DNA from: Lichenicoccus sp964245755
Lineage (GTDB): Bacteria > Pseudomonadota > Alphaproteobacteria > Acetobacterales > Acetobacteraceae
Length of the DNA: 64,000 nt
NCBI GenBank assembly: GCA_964245755.1
Contig: CAXTNV010000001.1
Coordinates: 87,128-151,127 of the forward strand
Reading direction: 5' to 3'
This document shows positions 33,689 through 42,410 of the stretch, one piece after another; position 1 is the stretch's first letter, and each line of letters starts with the position of its first letter. The position numbers were made by a program, and so were the translations under genes. The notes beneath the pieces are model-generated. The model saw only the letters and a program-made list of their open reading frames with translations, was not told the origin of the DNA and did no database searches.

Positions 33689-34657
33689 TCAGCCCGGTTC
33701 ATCGTCAGCCGCATTCTGGCCTGCATCCTCGGCCGCTTCCTGGGCGAGCTGCAGGGCGCGCGCATAGACGGTGCGGCGCGGCAGGTTCGCCGCTCCCGCG
33801 ACCAGTGCTGCGGCATCCTTGACCGACTGGGTCAGCAGGGCCTGCCGAAGCTGCCGGTCCAGATCGTCCGATCCGGTCGCATCGGGTGCGGCGGGTCCGA
33901 CCACGACCGTGATCTCGCCGCGAGGCGCCGCCGCGGCGTAGTGCGACCACAGCCTGTCCAGGGTGTCGCGCCGCACCTCCTCGAAGCGCTTGGTGAGTTC
34001 CCGCGCCACCGCCGCCTCGCGCGCGCCGCCGAACACTGCCGCAAGGTCCTTCAGCATCTCGGCCAAGCGGTGCGGCGCCTCGTGCCAGATCAGGGTCGCC
34101 GACAAGCCCGCCTGCTCGGCGGCGCGCAGCGTGGCGAAGCCGGTGCGCCGTGCCGCGCTGCGCGGCGGCGCGAAGCCCGCGAAGAGGAACGGATGCGGCG
34201 GCAGTCCGGACAGGGTGAGGGCGGTGAGGGCGGCGTTGGCGCCCGGTGCGGCGGTGACTGAGACGCCCTGCTCGATCGCCGCACGCACCAGCCGGTAGCC
34301 CGGATCGGATAGCAGCGGTGTCCCGGCGTCGCTGACCAGGGCCACGCGCCTTCCCTGCCGCAGCAGGTCCAGCAGGCTCGCGATCCGCTGCCGCTCGTTG
34401 TGCTCGTGCAGTGCCTCCATGCGAGAAGAGATTCCCCACACCGCGAACAACCGTGCGGTGACGCGCGTATCCTCACACAATACCAGGTCTGCCTGCGCGA
34501 GACAGGCGGCGGCTCGCGGCGTGAGGTCGGCAAGGTTGCCGATCGGCGTCGACACGAGCACAAGTCCGGCGGGCAGAGGCCCGCTCGGTGGGATCTTGCC
34601 CGGCTGGAATGCATCGTCGGGCGAGGAGGGGGGAGAGTCGGATGCTTCGTCGGACAT
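33689..34657 (-). CDS. rsmI: 16S rRNA (cytidine-1402 2'-O) methyltransferase RsmI
   Basis: Methylates the ribose of C1402 in 16S rRNA. It has 322 residues from the ATG at 34657. STPIGNLADLTPRA opens the tetrapyrrole-methylase fold near residue 36, followed by LCEDTRVTARL, the VSDAGTPLLSDPGYRLV loop, APGANAALTALTLSG and IWHEAPHRL. The 30-residue N-terminal tail is Pro/Ser/Asp-rich. No in-frame ATG or GTG is available before STPIGNL except a GTG four codons ahead of it. Its first 16 bases overlap, head to head, the start of the lipoprotein gene. yraN, often found next to rsmI, is absent here. Confidence 0.94.
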   Translation of the reverse strand: MSDEASDSPPSSPDDAFQPGKIPPSGPLPAGLVLVSTPIGNLADLTPRAAACLAQADLVLCEDTRVTARLFAVWGISSRMEALHEHNERQRIASLLDLLRQGRRVALVSDAGTPLLSDPGYRLVRAAIEQGVSVTAAPGANAALTALTLSGLPPHPFLFAGFAPPRSAARRTGFATLRAAEQAGLSATLIWHEAPHRLAEMLKDLAAVFGGAREAAVARELTKRFEEVRRDTLDRLWSHYAAAAPRGEITVVVGPAAPDATGSDDLDRQLRQALLTQSVKDAAALVAGAANLPRRTVYARALQLAQEAAEDAGQNAADDEPG

Positions 34658-35976
34658 GGATATTCCTGGCCCCTGCGGATGCGCTCCGTCCAGCCTCCGC
34701 GCCATGGCGGCCGCTTTCCGGCATCCTGCCGCTGCTGTTGCTCGGCGCCTGCACCACCGGACCGCTGTCGGGATTTGGCCTGGGCGGGGAGGCCGCCTCA
34801 TACCCGCCGCCGCCGGCGGGCGTGCAGGCGCCCCCGAGCGAGACGCCGCCGGTCCCGCCGACCAGCCGCGTCGGCCTTCTGCTGCCGCTCAGCGGTAGCA
34901 ACGCGCCGCTCGGCCAGGCGATGCTGCGCTCGGCGCAGCTCGCCCTCGACCTGCCGGGCGCCCCGCCGCTCGACGCTCAGGACACCGGGGCCGCGCCGGG
35001 CGGCGCCGCCCGCGCCGCGCAGGCCGCGGTCGGGGGCGGCGACGGCATCCTGATCGGTCCGCTGACCTCGGCCGACACGGCGGAGGCGAGCCCGGTCGCG
35101 CGCGCGGCCAACGTGCCCATGCTGGCCTTCACCAGCGACCTGGCGCAGGCGCAGCCGGGGATCTGGGTGATGGGCGTGACGCCGGAGCAGCAGGTGCACC
35201 GTCTGGTCGAGGCGGCCAAGGCGGATGGCCGTACCCGCATCGCCGCACTGCTGCCCGACAGCGCGCTCGGCAACGCGATGGCGGACGCCCTCACCCGCGC
35301 CTGCGCGGATGCCGGCCTGGCGCCCCCGAACCTCGCGCGCCACTCCGACAGCATGGAGAGCATCAACAGCACCATGCGCGGCCTGGCCGACTTCGAGAAC
35401 CGGCGCGGCGCGATCGAGCAGAAGCTGCGTGATGCCAAGGAGAGCCAGGATCCGGCGGTTCGGGCGCAGGCCGCCGCACTAGCCCAGACCCCGATACCGC
35501 CGCCGCCGTTCGACGCGCTGCTGCTGGCCGACACCGGCACCGATCTGCAGGAAGTGATCTCGGTGCTGAGCTACTACGACATCTCGGCGTCCCAGGTGCG
35601 CATCATGGGCCCGGGCTTATGGGGCGCATTTGCCGGCAAGCTGGGTCCGCTGGAAGGAGCCTGGTTCGCCGCTCCCGACGCGCAGGATAGGCTCGGCTTC
35701 ACGCAGCGCTACCAGGCCAAGTTCGGCCAGGCGCCGCGGCCGCTGGCGGACATCCCGTACGATGCGGCGGCCCTGGCCCGCAGCCTGGCAGGCTCGGGCG
35801 GATACAGTCCCCAGGCGCTCACGCGAGCGGACGGCTTCGCAGGGGTGGACGGTGTCTTCGCCCTGATGCCGGACGGTCATGTCCGGCGTGGACTCGCGAT
35901 CTTCCAGATCCAGCCCGGGGGTGGCGCCAGGATCGTGCAGCCGGCTCCGCGATCGCTGAGCGACGCCGCGAGCTGA
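34642..35976 (+). CDS. Penicillin-binding-protein activator, LpoA-like lipoprotein
   Basis: Predicted outer-membrane lipoprotein with a periplasmic-binding-protein fold, related to LpoA, which stimulates peptidoglycan synthase PBP1A. It has 444 residues from the ATG at 34642. A 36-residue signal ends in LLLGAC, a lipobox with Cys37. A Pro-rich linker (about 50-75) precedes the domain starting SRVGLLLPLSGSNAPLGQAM. A long charged insertion (about 235-290) is characteristic of LpoA-like members. In many alphaproteobacteria this gene is the divergent neighbour of rsmI, as here. The start overlaps rsmI by 16 bases. A function in cell-wall growth is inferred from family. Confidence 0.85.
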   Translation: MLRRTWIFLAPADALRPASAPWRPLSGILPLLLLGACTTGPLSGFGLGGEAASYPPPPAGVQAPPSETPPVPPTSRVGLLLPLSGSNAPLGQAMLRSAQLALDLPGAPPLDAQDTGAAPGGAARAAQAAVGGGDGILIGPLTSADTAEASPVARAANVPMLAFTSDLAQAQPGIWVMGVTPEQQVHRLVEAAKADGRTRIAALLPDSALGNAMADALTRACADAGLAPPNLARHSDSMESINSTMRGLADFENRRGAIEQKLRDAKESQDPAVRAQAAALAQTPIPPPPFDALLLADTGTDLQEVISVLSYYDISASQVRIMGPGLWGAFAGKLGPLEGAWFAAPDAQDRLGFTQRYQAKFGQAPRPLADIPYDAAALARSLAGSGGYSPQALTRADGFAGVDGVFALMPDGHVRRGLAIFQIQPGGGARIVQPAPRSLSDAAS

Positions 35977-36002
35977 CGCGACGTCACCCTCAAGTGCGAT
36001 GA

Positions 36003-36368
36003 TCAGGCGGCGACGGTGGCGCCTACCGACAGCACCGGACGGATGCAGTGCAAGGCCGCCTCAAAGCTGGAGAAACTGCCGAGCTTGTAGCTGCGGACAT
36101 GGTCGATCACCAGCCATCGCATGCCTTCGGGACGGATCATGTAGGCGGGATCGGCATTCTCCCGGACCCAGACCAGCACGTGCTCGAGCGGCACGCTGTC
36201 GCGCTGCGGCGTGAGCCGGGGGGTTATGTCGGCGTCGCAGATGCCCATGGACGCTCCCGCCTGCAGCCAGCGCAGCAGATACTCGCGGTGCCGCGGCAGG
36301 AAGCAGAGGCGGAGGGAGACGATGTTAGAGCTCTCCTGGAACACCGTCGTCGCGTCAGAGCTGGGCAT
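36003..36368 (-). CDS. Conserved-looking small protein of unknown function
   Basis: I do not recognise this 121-residue protein. The ATG at 36368 has a good GAGGGA ribosome site six bases upstream, and base composition by codon position looks coding. It has no signal peptide or membrane helix. The middle contains EHVLVWVRENADPAYMIRPEGMRWLVIDH, an alternating hydrophobic pattern suggesting a compact alpha/beta domain. It is convergent with the LpoA-like gene and upstream of nothing obvious. Likely a real but uncharacterised gene. Confidence 0.65.
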   Translation of the reverse strand: MPSSDATTVFQESSNIVSLRLCFLPRHREYLLRWLQAGASMGICDADITPRLTPQRDSVPLEHVLVWVRENADPAYMIRPEGMRWLVIDHVRSYKLGSFSSFEAALHCIRPVLSVGATVAA

Positions 36369-36569
36369 GTCTTGTCCCTCGCATTTCTGTGAGCAAAACG
36401 TAATCGGGCGCCACCCATGCTGCCAACGGGATTCTGACGGGAGTCGGCAAGTCGGTTCTGCACCCGCCGTTTCTGTGGCAAATTTGCAATGCTCCGTTAC
36501 GAAATCGCCTCGTCTAAAGAAAATCGGCTCACGGGATGGGATTTTGTCTTGGGATTTCGCCAGTATTAC
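36369..36569. promoter_or_regulatory. Intergenic region between the small unknown gene and lpxK
   Basis: About 200 bases, richer in A and T than the surroundings, lie upstream of the small minus-strand gene and downstream of lpxK. It probably carries the promoter of the 121-residue gene. I see no RNA gene or intrinsic terminator with a T-run. Confidence 0.35.
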
Positions 36570-37559
36570 TTAATCCCCGGCTGATCCGGCGACGACCCGC
36601 TCCAGAAAACTGTCGATCTCGGCCGTGTCGAGCCAGCATAGCCTCACGCTCAACACCATGACTTGCATCCGCACGTCCGACGGCAGGCGTACTCCGTCCT
36701 TCGGTGTGGTCACCAGCAGGGCGTTCGCCGCCTGCGCGCGTGCGATCAGCCGGTCCAGTTCCGCGGCGCGGTAGCGATGATGATCCGGAAAGCCGGTGCG
36801 CTGCACCAGCTGCAGGCCGATGCCCTCGAGAGCCTCGAAGAACTTTTCCGGTCGCGCGATGCCGGCGAATGCAGCCAGCTTGCGCCCGCGTAGGGCATGC
36901 GCCTGCGCCGCCATCACGAGCTCCGCACGCAGCACCGGCAGCCGCGGCGGAAGCCGGCTCGCTGCAGCGCGAAGATCCGGGCCGATGAGGATGGCGGCAT
37001 GCGCCCGGGCCGCGCCATGCTCGATGCTCTCCCGCAGCGGACCCGCCGGCAGCAGGCGTCCGTTGCCGAAGCCGGTCCCGCCGTCGATCACCAGCAGCGT
37101 CGCGTCGTGCGACAGCCCGGGGTTCTGCATGCCGTCGTCCAGGACCAGGCACTGCGCGCCTTGCGCCACCGCCGCACGCGCCGCCGCCGCGCGATCCGCC
37201 CCGACCCAGGTGGGAGCGGTTGCTGCCAGCAGCAGCGCCTCGTCGCCGACCAGGGCCGCGTCGTGATGCGCGGCATCGACTCGCAGCAGCTTCCTCACGG
37301 TGCCGCCGTAGCCGCGCGTCAGAGCGTGGGCGCGTATGCCGCGGGCCTGCAGTCGCGCCAGCAGGTCGAGGGCAAGCGTGGTCTTGCCGGCACCGCCGAT
37401 GGTCAGGTTGCCGCAGCAGATCACCGGCACCGGCGCGCGCCAACCGGGCCGGCTCAGCCTGCGGCGGGTGATCCGGCCGGCCAGCCAGCCGAGCGGCGAG
37501 AGCAGCAATGCCGCGCCGCCGGCGTCGGCATCCTGCCAGAAGGCGGGCGGCCGCATCAT
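36570..37559 (-). CDS. lpxK: Tetraacyldisaccharide 4'-kinase
   Basis: Phosphorylates the 4' position of lipid A disaccharide at the inner membrane. It has 329 residues from the ATG at 37559 (MMRPPAFW), overlapping the waaA stop by four bases. The N-terminal hydrophobic stretch ALLLSPLGWLAG is the membrane anchor. The P-loop region VICCGNLTIGGAGKTTLALDLL follows, then ALTRGYGG, VGDEALLLA and LVLDDGMQNPGL, all family motifs. Part of the lipid A/Kdo cluster with waaA and the DUF374 acyltransferase. Confidence 0.94.
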   Translation of the reverse strand: MMRPPAFWQDADAGGAALLLSPLGWLAGRITRRRLSRPGWRAPVPVICCGNLTIGGAGKTTLALDLLARLQARGIRAHALTRGYGGTVRKLLRVDAAHHDAALVGDEALLLAATAPTWVGADRAAAARAAVAQGAQCLVLDDGMQNPGLSHDATLLVIDGGTGFGNGRLLPAGPLRESIEHGAARAHAAILIGPDLRAAASRLPPRLPVLRAELVMAAQAHALRGRKLAAFAGIARPEKFFEALEGIGLQLVQRTGFPDHHRYRAAELDRLIARAQAANALLVTTPKDGVRLPSDVRMQVMVLSVRLCWLDTAEIDSFLERVVAGSAGD

Positions 37560-38866
37560 CTCGGCCCAGCCAGGCGCAGCAGGCGGCGGGCAAGGTCGGG
37601 AACCAGGTCGGAGGCCGCCTCGGCGATGCGCTCGGCGGCCGCCGACTGGCGCGTCCGCATGGCGGGGTCGGTCAGCAGCCGGAATGCCCAGTCGGCGATC
37701 GCCTCCGCCGTCGGCGTGATTTCGACCGCTCCCGCTTCGCGCAGGTCGCGGATGGCGTCGTTGAAGTTGAAGCTCAGCGGCCCGGTCGCGATCGCGCAGC
37801 CGAGGCGTGCCGGCTCGAACGGGTTGTGGCCGCCGCCCTGGTCTGCCTGCGCCAGGCTGTTGCCGAGGAAGGCGATCGGCGAAAGCCGGTAGAGCAGGCC
37901 CAGCTCGCCCATCGTGTCGCAGATCCAGCATCCCTGGTCGGCTGCCGGATCCTCGCCGAGTGCCCGTCGCGGCGCGCGATCGAGCGGAGCCGGGAGTGCC
38001 GCGCCGCGTTCGGGATGGCGCGGGGCGACGATGGTCAGCAGGGTCGGCAGCCGCCGGCTCAGGATCGCGTGCGCGTGCGCGATGACGGCCTCCTCTCCCG
38101 CATGGGTCGATGCCGCCAGCAGCAGCGGCCGTCCCGCCAGCAGCCGCCGGAGCCGGTCGAGCTCGCGCTCGTCCACCGGCAGCGCCGCCGCCGCGGCCTT
38201 CAGGTCGCCAGGACAGTCGACGTGGATAGCGCCAAGGCGGTGCAGCCGATCCGCATCCTCCGCGCTGCGCGCGGTGATCCAGCAGAAGCTGCGCAGCATC
38301 GTGCGCGCCAGCGCAGGCAGCCGCTGCCAGCCGCGCAGGCTGCGCGTCGACAGTCTGGCGTTCACCAGCGCGATCGGCAGGTCGTGATTGCGAACGCAGG
38401 CGATCAGGTTCGGCCAGAGCTCGCTCTCGACCAATGCCACCGCCTGCGGCCGCCAGTGGCGCAGGAAGCGGCGCAGCCAGCGCGGCACGTCGAGGGGGGC
38501 GAACTGCTGCAGCACCCGCCGGTCCAGGTCGCCTGCTCGCAGCCGCTGCCCGAGCAGCCGCTGCGACGTGACCGATCCCGTCGTCATCAGCACGTGCAGG
38601 TCCGGGTCGATGGCGCAGAGCGCTTCCAGCAGTGCCAGCACCGAGACCGTCTCACCGACGCTGGCTGCGTGCAGCCAGAGCAGCCTGCCTTCCGGCCGGG
38701 GCAGCGTGGCGCGCCCGCGCCGCTCGCCGAGCCGATCCGGCAACTCGCGCCCGCGCGCCAGTCGCTGCCGCAACAACAGGCGGATCAGGGGCTCACCCAT
38801 GACCGCGAGCAGCCACCACAGCCTTGCCGCAAGCGGTATGCGCGCTGGCGACTTCGTCATGCGCAA
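37556..38866 (-). CDS. waaA: 3-deoxy-D-manno-octulosonic acid (Kdo) transferase
   Basis: Transfers Kdo from CMP-Kdo to lipid IVA. It has about 436 residues (a start two codons later is equally possible). A membrane-anchor helix lies near residues 12-33. LWLHAASVGE carries the catalytic glutamate, LVESELWPNLI and VNARLSTRSLRGWQR are conserved, and the C-terminal nucleotide-sugar region has AASTHAGEE, VAPRHPER, FLGNSL and GGHNPFEPA. It overlaps the acyltransferase gene upstream and lpxK downstream. Confidence 0.95.
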   Translation of the reverse strand: MRMTKSPARIPLAARLWWLLAVMGEPLIRLLLRQRLARGRELPDRLGERRGRATLPRPEGRLLWLHAASVGETVSVLALLEALCAIDPDLHVLMTTGSVTSQRLLGQRLRAGDLDRRVLQQFAPLDVPRWLRRFLRHWRPQAVALVESELWPNLIACVRNHDLPIALVNARLSTRSLRGWQRLPALARTMLRSFCWITARSAEDADRLHRLGAIHVDCPGDLKAAAAALPVDERELDRLRRLLAGRPLLLAASTHAGEEAVIAHAHAILSRRLPTLLTIVAPRHPERGAALPAPLDRAPRRALGEDPAADQGCWICDTMGELGLLYRLSPIAFLGNSLAQADQGGGHNPFEPARLGCAIATGPLSFNFNDAIRDLREAGAVEITPTAEAIADWAFRLLTDPAMRTRQSAAAERIAEAASDLVPDLARRLLRLAGPR

Positions 38867-39540
38867 GGCCGATCCAGCGCATCCAGCGCATCACCGATGG
38901 CCGCTGCGGCAGCCTGCTTGTCCTGCCGCGACACGGTGATCGGCGTCCCGCACAGGATGCTGCCGCGGCTGAACGGCAGCGGCAGCATCATCCGATCCCA
39001 CGAGCCGATCCGGCGCGCCGCCCGGCAGGTGGCGGCGACCGGGACGACATACGCGCCGGAGTAGGCGGCGAGATACGCCGCACCCGGTTGCATGACCCGC
39101 CTCGGGCCGCGCGGGCCGTCCGGCGTGAGGCAGACGACCTTGTGCTCGCCGAGCAGCCCGAGCAGGCGGCGCAGCGCCGCACTGCCTCCCTTGTCCGGCC
39201 GGCGTCGATCGGCCGAGGAGCCGTCGACGGAGTGGATATCCCAGCGCCGCATGATGTCGGCGATCATCCGCCCGTCACGGTGGCGGCTGATCAGCGCGGT
39301 CAGCGACAGCAACGGGTTCTCCCGACGGGCACGCCACCAGAGGATCGGCACCAGGGAGAGGTACTCGTGCCAGAACACGACGATCACGGAGTGCCCGCCC
39401 CGCCCGGTCAACAGCGACCAGGTCGCGGGATCCGCCTCGATCTTCCAGCGGCCGCTGCGCAGCGCGAAACCGAGATACAGGCCAATAACCTGGCAGAGCA
39501 GGAAGCGCACCGGCGGGCTGCGCAGCAACCGCTTCAGCAC
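38857..39540 (-). CDS. DUF374 lysophospholipid-acyltransferase-like protein
   Basis: Membrane-associated protein of 227 residues in the DUF374 group of the LPLAT superfamily. FWHEYLSLVPI supplies the superfamily-like His motif (HxxxS rather than HxxxxD), ISRHRDGRMIADIMRRW follows, and LTPDGPRGPRRVMQPGA is the most diagnostic block. The gene nearly always lies beside waaA and lpxK in alphaproteobacteria. The acyl acceptor is not established; a lipid A precursor is the natural guess from context. A parS-like site lies just upstream of its start. Confidence 0.85.
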   Translation of the reverse strand: MLKRLLRSPPVRFLLCQVIGLYLGFALRSGRWKIEADPATWSLLTGRGGHSVIVVFWHEYLSLVPILWWRARRENPLLSLTALISRHRDGRMIADIMRRWDIHSVDGSSADRRRPDKGGSAALRRLLGLLGEHKVVCLTPDGPRGPRRVMQPGAAYLAAYSGAYVVPVAATCRAARRIGSWDRMMLPLPFSRGSILCGTPITVSRQDKQAAAAAIGDALDALDRPCA

Positions 39541-39572
39541 CGGACCGCCGCAGGCGTCTTCATTGACCGTTG

Positions 39573-39588
39573 CGTTTCACGTGAAACA
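39573..39588. promoter_or_regulatory. parS: parS-like ParB-binding site 2
   Basis: CGTTTCACGTGAAACA matches the parS consensus at 15 of 16 positions with an intact 14-base palindrome. It lies in the 99-base intergenic space between the acyltransferase start and the aroC stop, about 35 kb from site 1. It is followed by ATCCACAGG, as is site 1. Several parS sites scattered within tens of kilobases of the origin are normal in alphaproteobacteria. Confidence 0.9.
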
Positions 39589-39639
39589 ATCCACAGGACG
39601 CAGCCGTGAGCGGGATCCGAGGGCCGGAGTGTGGCGCTT

Positions 39640-40713
39640 TCAGGACGGGTTCTGCGCCCGGTGCCGCAGTAGATGGTCTGCCAGCACGCAGGCGAGCATC
39701 GCCTCGCCCACCGGGACGGCGCGGATGCCGACGCAGGGATCGTGGCGGCCGCGCGTCGACACCGCCACGGCCTCCCCCGTGGATGTCACCGACGGCACCG
39801 GCGTCAGGATCGAGCTGGTCGGCTTGACCGCGAAGCGGGCGACGATCGGCTGGCCGGTCGAGATCCCACCCAGGATCCCGCCGGAGTGGTTGCTGTCGAA
39901 CACGACGCGGCCTTCCTCCTGGCGCATGGGATCGGCGTGCTGTTCGCCGCTGGCGCGTGCGGCGGCGAAGCCGTCGCCGATCTCGACCGCCTTGACCGCG
40001 TTAATGCCCATCAGCGCGCCGGCGATCTCCGCGTCCAGCTTGCCGTAGAGCGGCGCGCCCAGCCCAGCCGGCACACCAAGCGCCTCGAGCTCGATGACCG
40101 CGCCCGCGGAGGAGCCGTTCTTGCGCGTCGCATCGAGGTAGTCCGACCAGACCGGAACCATCTGCGGATCAGGACAGAAGAAGGGGTTGCGGCCGACCTC
40201 GTCCCACTGCCAGCGGGTGCGGTCGATGGCGTGCGGCCCGATCTGCACGAGCGCGCCGCGCAGCATCATGTTTGCACCCAGCACGCACCGCGCGACTGCG
40301 CCGGCGGCAACCCGAACCGCAGTCTCGCGCGCCGAGGCGCGGCCGCCGCCGCGTGGGTCGCGTATGCCGTATTTCAGGTCATAGGTCAGGTCGGCATGAC
40401 CGGGCCGGTATCGATCCGCGATCTCGGCATAGTCGCGCGACCGCTGGTCCAGGTTCTCGATCATGATCGAGATCGGGGTCCCGGTGGTCCGACCCTCAAA
40501 CACGCCGGACAGGATACGCGCCTGGTCCGGCTCCTGGCGCTGGGTGGTGAAGCGTGACTGACCCGGGCGGCGGCGATCGAGCCAGGGCTGGATATCGGTC
40601 TCGCTGAGCGTCAGGCGCGGCGGGCAGCCATCGACCACGCAACCGATCCCCGGCCCGTGGCTCTCGCCCCAGCTGGTGAAGCGAAACATGTGGCCGAAGC
40701 TGTTGTGCGACAC
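39640..40713 (-). CDS. aroC: Chorismate synthase
   Basis: FMN-dependent enzyme that forms chorismate from EPSP, the end of the shikimate pathway. It has 357 residues. The signature GESHGPGIGCVVDGCP lies at residues 16-31, RRRPGQSRFTTQRQEPD follows, and YRPGHADLTYDLKYGIRDPRGGGRASARET is the FMN-binding core. DSNHSGGILGGISTGQPI and TRGRHDPCVGIRAVPVGEAM complete the set. It is in the same direction as fabI, with its start 17 bases downstream of the fabI stop. Confidence 0.97.
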   Translation of the reverse strand: MSHNSFGHMFRFTSWGESHGPGIGCVVDGCPPRLTLSETDIQPWLDRRRPGQSRFTTQRQEPDQARILSGVFEGRTTGTPISIMIENLDQRSRDYAEIADRYRPGHADLTYDLKYGIRDPRGGGRASARETAVRVAAGAVARCVLGANMMLRGALVQIGPHAIDRTRWQWDEVGRNPFFCPDPQMVPVWSDYLDATRKNGSSAGAVIELEALGVPAGLGAPLYGKLDAEIAGALMGINAVKAVEIGDGFAAARASGEQHADPMRQEEGRVVFDSNHSGGILGGISTGQPIVARFAVKPTSSILTPVPSVTSTGEAVAVSTRGRHDPCVGIRAVPVGEAMLACVLADHLLRHRAQNPS

Positions 40714-40729
40714 TCCGCCCCCCTGGCGG

Positions 40730-41569
40730 TCAATCCGATACCGCCGCGATGTCGGGCGCCCTGGGGTTCTTCATGCCGACGGTGTGATAGCCGGCATCGA
40801 CATGATGCACTTCCCCGGTCACACCGCCGGCGAGATCGGACAGCAGATACACCCCGGCGCCTCCGACCTCGTCGATCGAGACGTTGCGCTCGAGCGGCGC
40901 GTTGAGCTGGTTCCATTTGAGGATGTAGTGGAAGTCGCCGATGCCGCTCGCCGCCAGGGTCTTGATCGGCCCCGCGCTGATCGCGTTCACGCGGATCCCG
41001 TCGCTGCCCAGGTCGGCTGCCAGGTAGCGCACGGAGGCTTCCAGGGCAGCCTTGGCGATGCCCATGACGTTGTAATGCGGCATCACCCGTTCGGCGCCGA
41101 GATAGGTCAGCGTCAGCAGCGAACCGCCCGGCTTCATCAGCGCGCTTGCCCGTTGGCACACCGCGGTGAAGGAGAAGCAGGAGATGTCCAGCGCCTGCAG
41201 AAAGGCTTCGCGTGGCGTATCGGCATAGCGACCGCGCAGGTAGGCCTTGTCGGCCCAGCCGATGGCGGGCACCACGAAATCGCGCGTTCCCCCCACCCGC
41301 CGCAGGGTCGCGAAGGCCTCGGCCATCGCCGCGTCCTGGGCGACGTCGCAGGGCAGCACCAGCGACGAGCCGACGCTCTCCGCCAGCGGCCGAACCCGTT
41401 TTTCCAGCGCCTCCCCCTGGAAGGTGAAGGCGAGTTCCGCGCCTTGCGCCGCGCAGGCGGCGGCGATGCCCCAGGCGATGGAACGGTTGTTGGCGACCCC
41501 CATGATCAGGCCGCGCTTGCCCTGCATGAGCGTGCCGCGGGCGGGTAGGGATGGAGCGCCGTCCGGCAT
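40730..41569 (-). CDS. fabI: Enoyl-[acyl-carrier-protein] reductase (NADH)
   Basis: Last reductive step of each fatty acid elongation cycle. It has 279 residues with the short-chain dehydrogenase fold. GVANNRSIAWGIA is the FabI form of the dinucleotide loop. The catalytic pair is Y166 and K173 (HYNVMGIAKAALEASVRYLA), spaced by six residues as in FabI. The active-site region reads FVVPAIGWADK, where many FabIs have VHAIAFSDK, a modest change. Cotranscribed with aroC; diverges from pdxH. Confidence 0.95.
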   Translation of the reverse strand: MPDGAPSLPARGTLMQGKRGLIMGVANNRSIAWGIAAACAAQGAELAFTFQGEALEKRVRPLAESVGSSLVLPCDVAQDAAMAEAFATLRRVGGTRDFVVPAIGWADKAYLRGRYADTPREAFLQALDISCFSFTAVCQRASALMKPGGSLLTLTYLGAERVMPHYNVMGIAKAALEASVRYLAADLGSDGIRVNAISAGPIKTLAASGIGDFHYILKWNQLNAPLERNVSIDEVGGAGVYLLSDLAGGVTGEVHHVDAGYHTVGMKNPRAPDIAAVSD

Positions 41570-41762
41570 GAAGCGTCGTCCTGCTGAGAATGGCCTTGAT
41601 CACGATCGACGCGTCGACCACGAAGGCGACTGATGCTGGTCCAGGCGCCCCGGATCGGCAGCCCCGTATCGTCGTGACACAGCCAGGACGGGGCGACAAG
41701 GGCCGCCGCGAACCCCTCCTACGTCCAGCGGTTCCGGTATCACAGCGCGAGGAGGTCGTCGC
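41570..41762. promoter_or_regulatory. Divergent fabI-pdxH intergenic region
   Basis: These 193 bases contain the pdxH ribosome site (GCGAGGAGG about 8 bases before its ATG) and should hold both promoters. No recognisable operator was found. Confidence 0.35.
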
Positions 41763-42365
41763 ATGCCAGAGCGTTCCCTGCGGCCGGAGGGTGATCCGAT
41801 GGCGCTGTTCCGGCAGTGGCTCGGCGAGGCCGAAGGCTCGGAGCCCAATGATCCTAACGCCGTGGCCGTGGCGACCGCGACCGCACAGGGCCTGCCATCG
41901 ATCCGGATGGTCCTGCTCAAGGGCATCGATCCGAGAGGCTTTGTGTTCTACACCAACAAGCAGAGCCGAAAGGGTGACGAGCTGTCGGCCAACCGGCAGG
42001 CGGCGCTGCTGTTCCACTGGAAGACCCTGCGACGCCAAGTCCGCGTCGAGGGTCCGGTCGAGGACGTGACCGACGCGGAGGCCGACGCCTACTTCGCGAG
42101 CCGGTCGCGGGTCTCGCGCCTCGGTGCGATCGCCTCCGATCAGTCCCGCCCGCTCGCCTCACGGGCAGAACTGGAGGCCCGCCTCGCAGAGCTCGACGCA
42201 CGCTTCCCCGACGAGGCGGTGCCGCGTCCCGCGCATTGGTCCGGCTACCGCGTGCTGCCCCAACGCCTCGAGTTCTGGCAGGACATGCCGTACCGGCTGC
42301 ACGATCGCATGGTCTACCGCCGAGACGCCGACGGTGGCTGGCAGACCGGCCGGCTCTATCCGTGA
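41763..42365 (+). CDS. pdxH: Pyridoxamine/pyridoxine 5'-phosphate oxidase
   Basis: FMN enzyme that makes pyridoxal 5'-phosphate. It has 200 residues, slightly shorter than the E. coli form. GLPSIRMVLLKGIDPRGFVFYTNKQSRKGDEL is the FMN-binding block, and the ALLFHWKTLRRQVRVEG and FASRSRVSRLGAIASDQSRPL segments follow. The protein ends RMVYRRDADGGWQTGRLYP, the conserved C-terminal motif with the substrate-binding Arg. A GAGGAGG ribosome site precedes the ATG. Confidence 0.95.
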   Translation: MPERSLRPEGDPMALFRQWLGEAEGSEPNDPNAVAVATATAQGLPSIRMVLLKGIDPRGFVFYTNKQSRKGDELSANRQAALLFHWKTLRRQVRVEGPVEDVTDAEADAYFASRSRVSRLGAIASDQSRPLASRAELEARLAELDARFPDEAVPRPAHWSGYRVLPQRLEFWQDMPYRLHDRMVYRRDADGGWQTGRLYP

Positions 42366-42410
42366 GAGCCCCATGATACAGTGCACTGCCGGAACCGGGG
42401 GATCACCATC

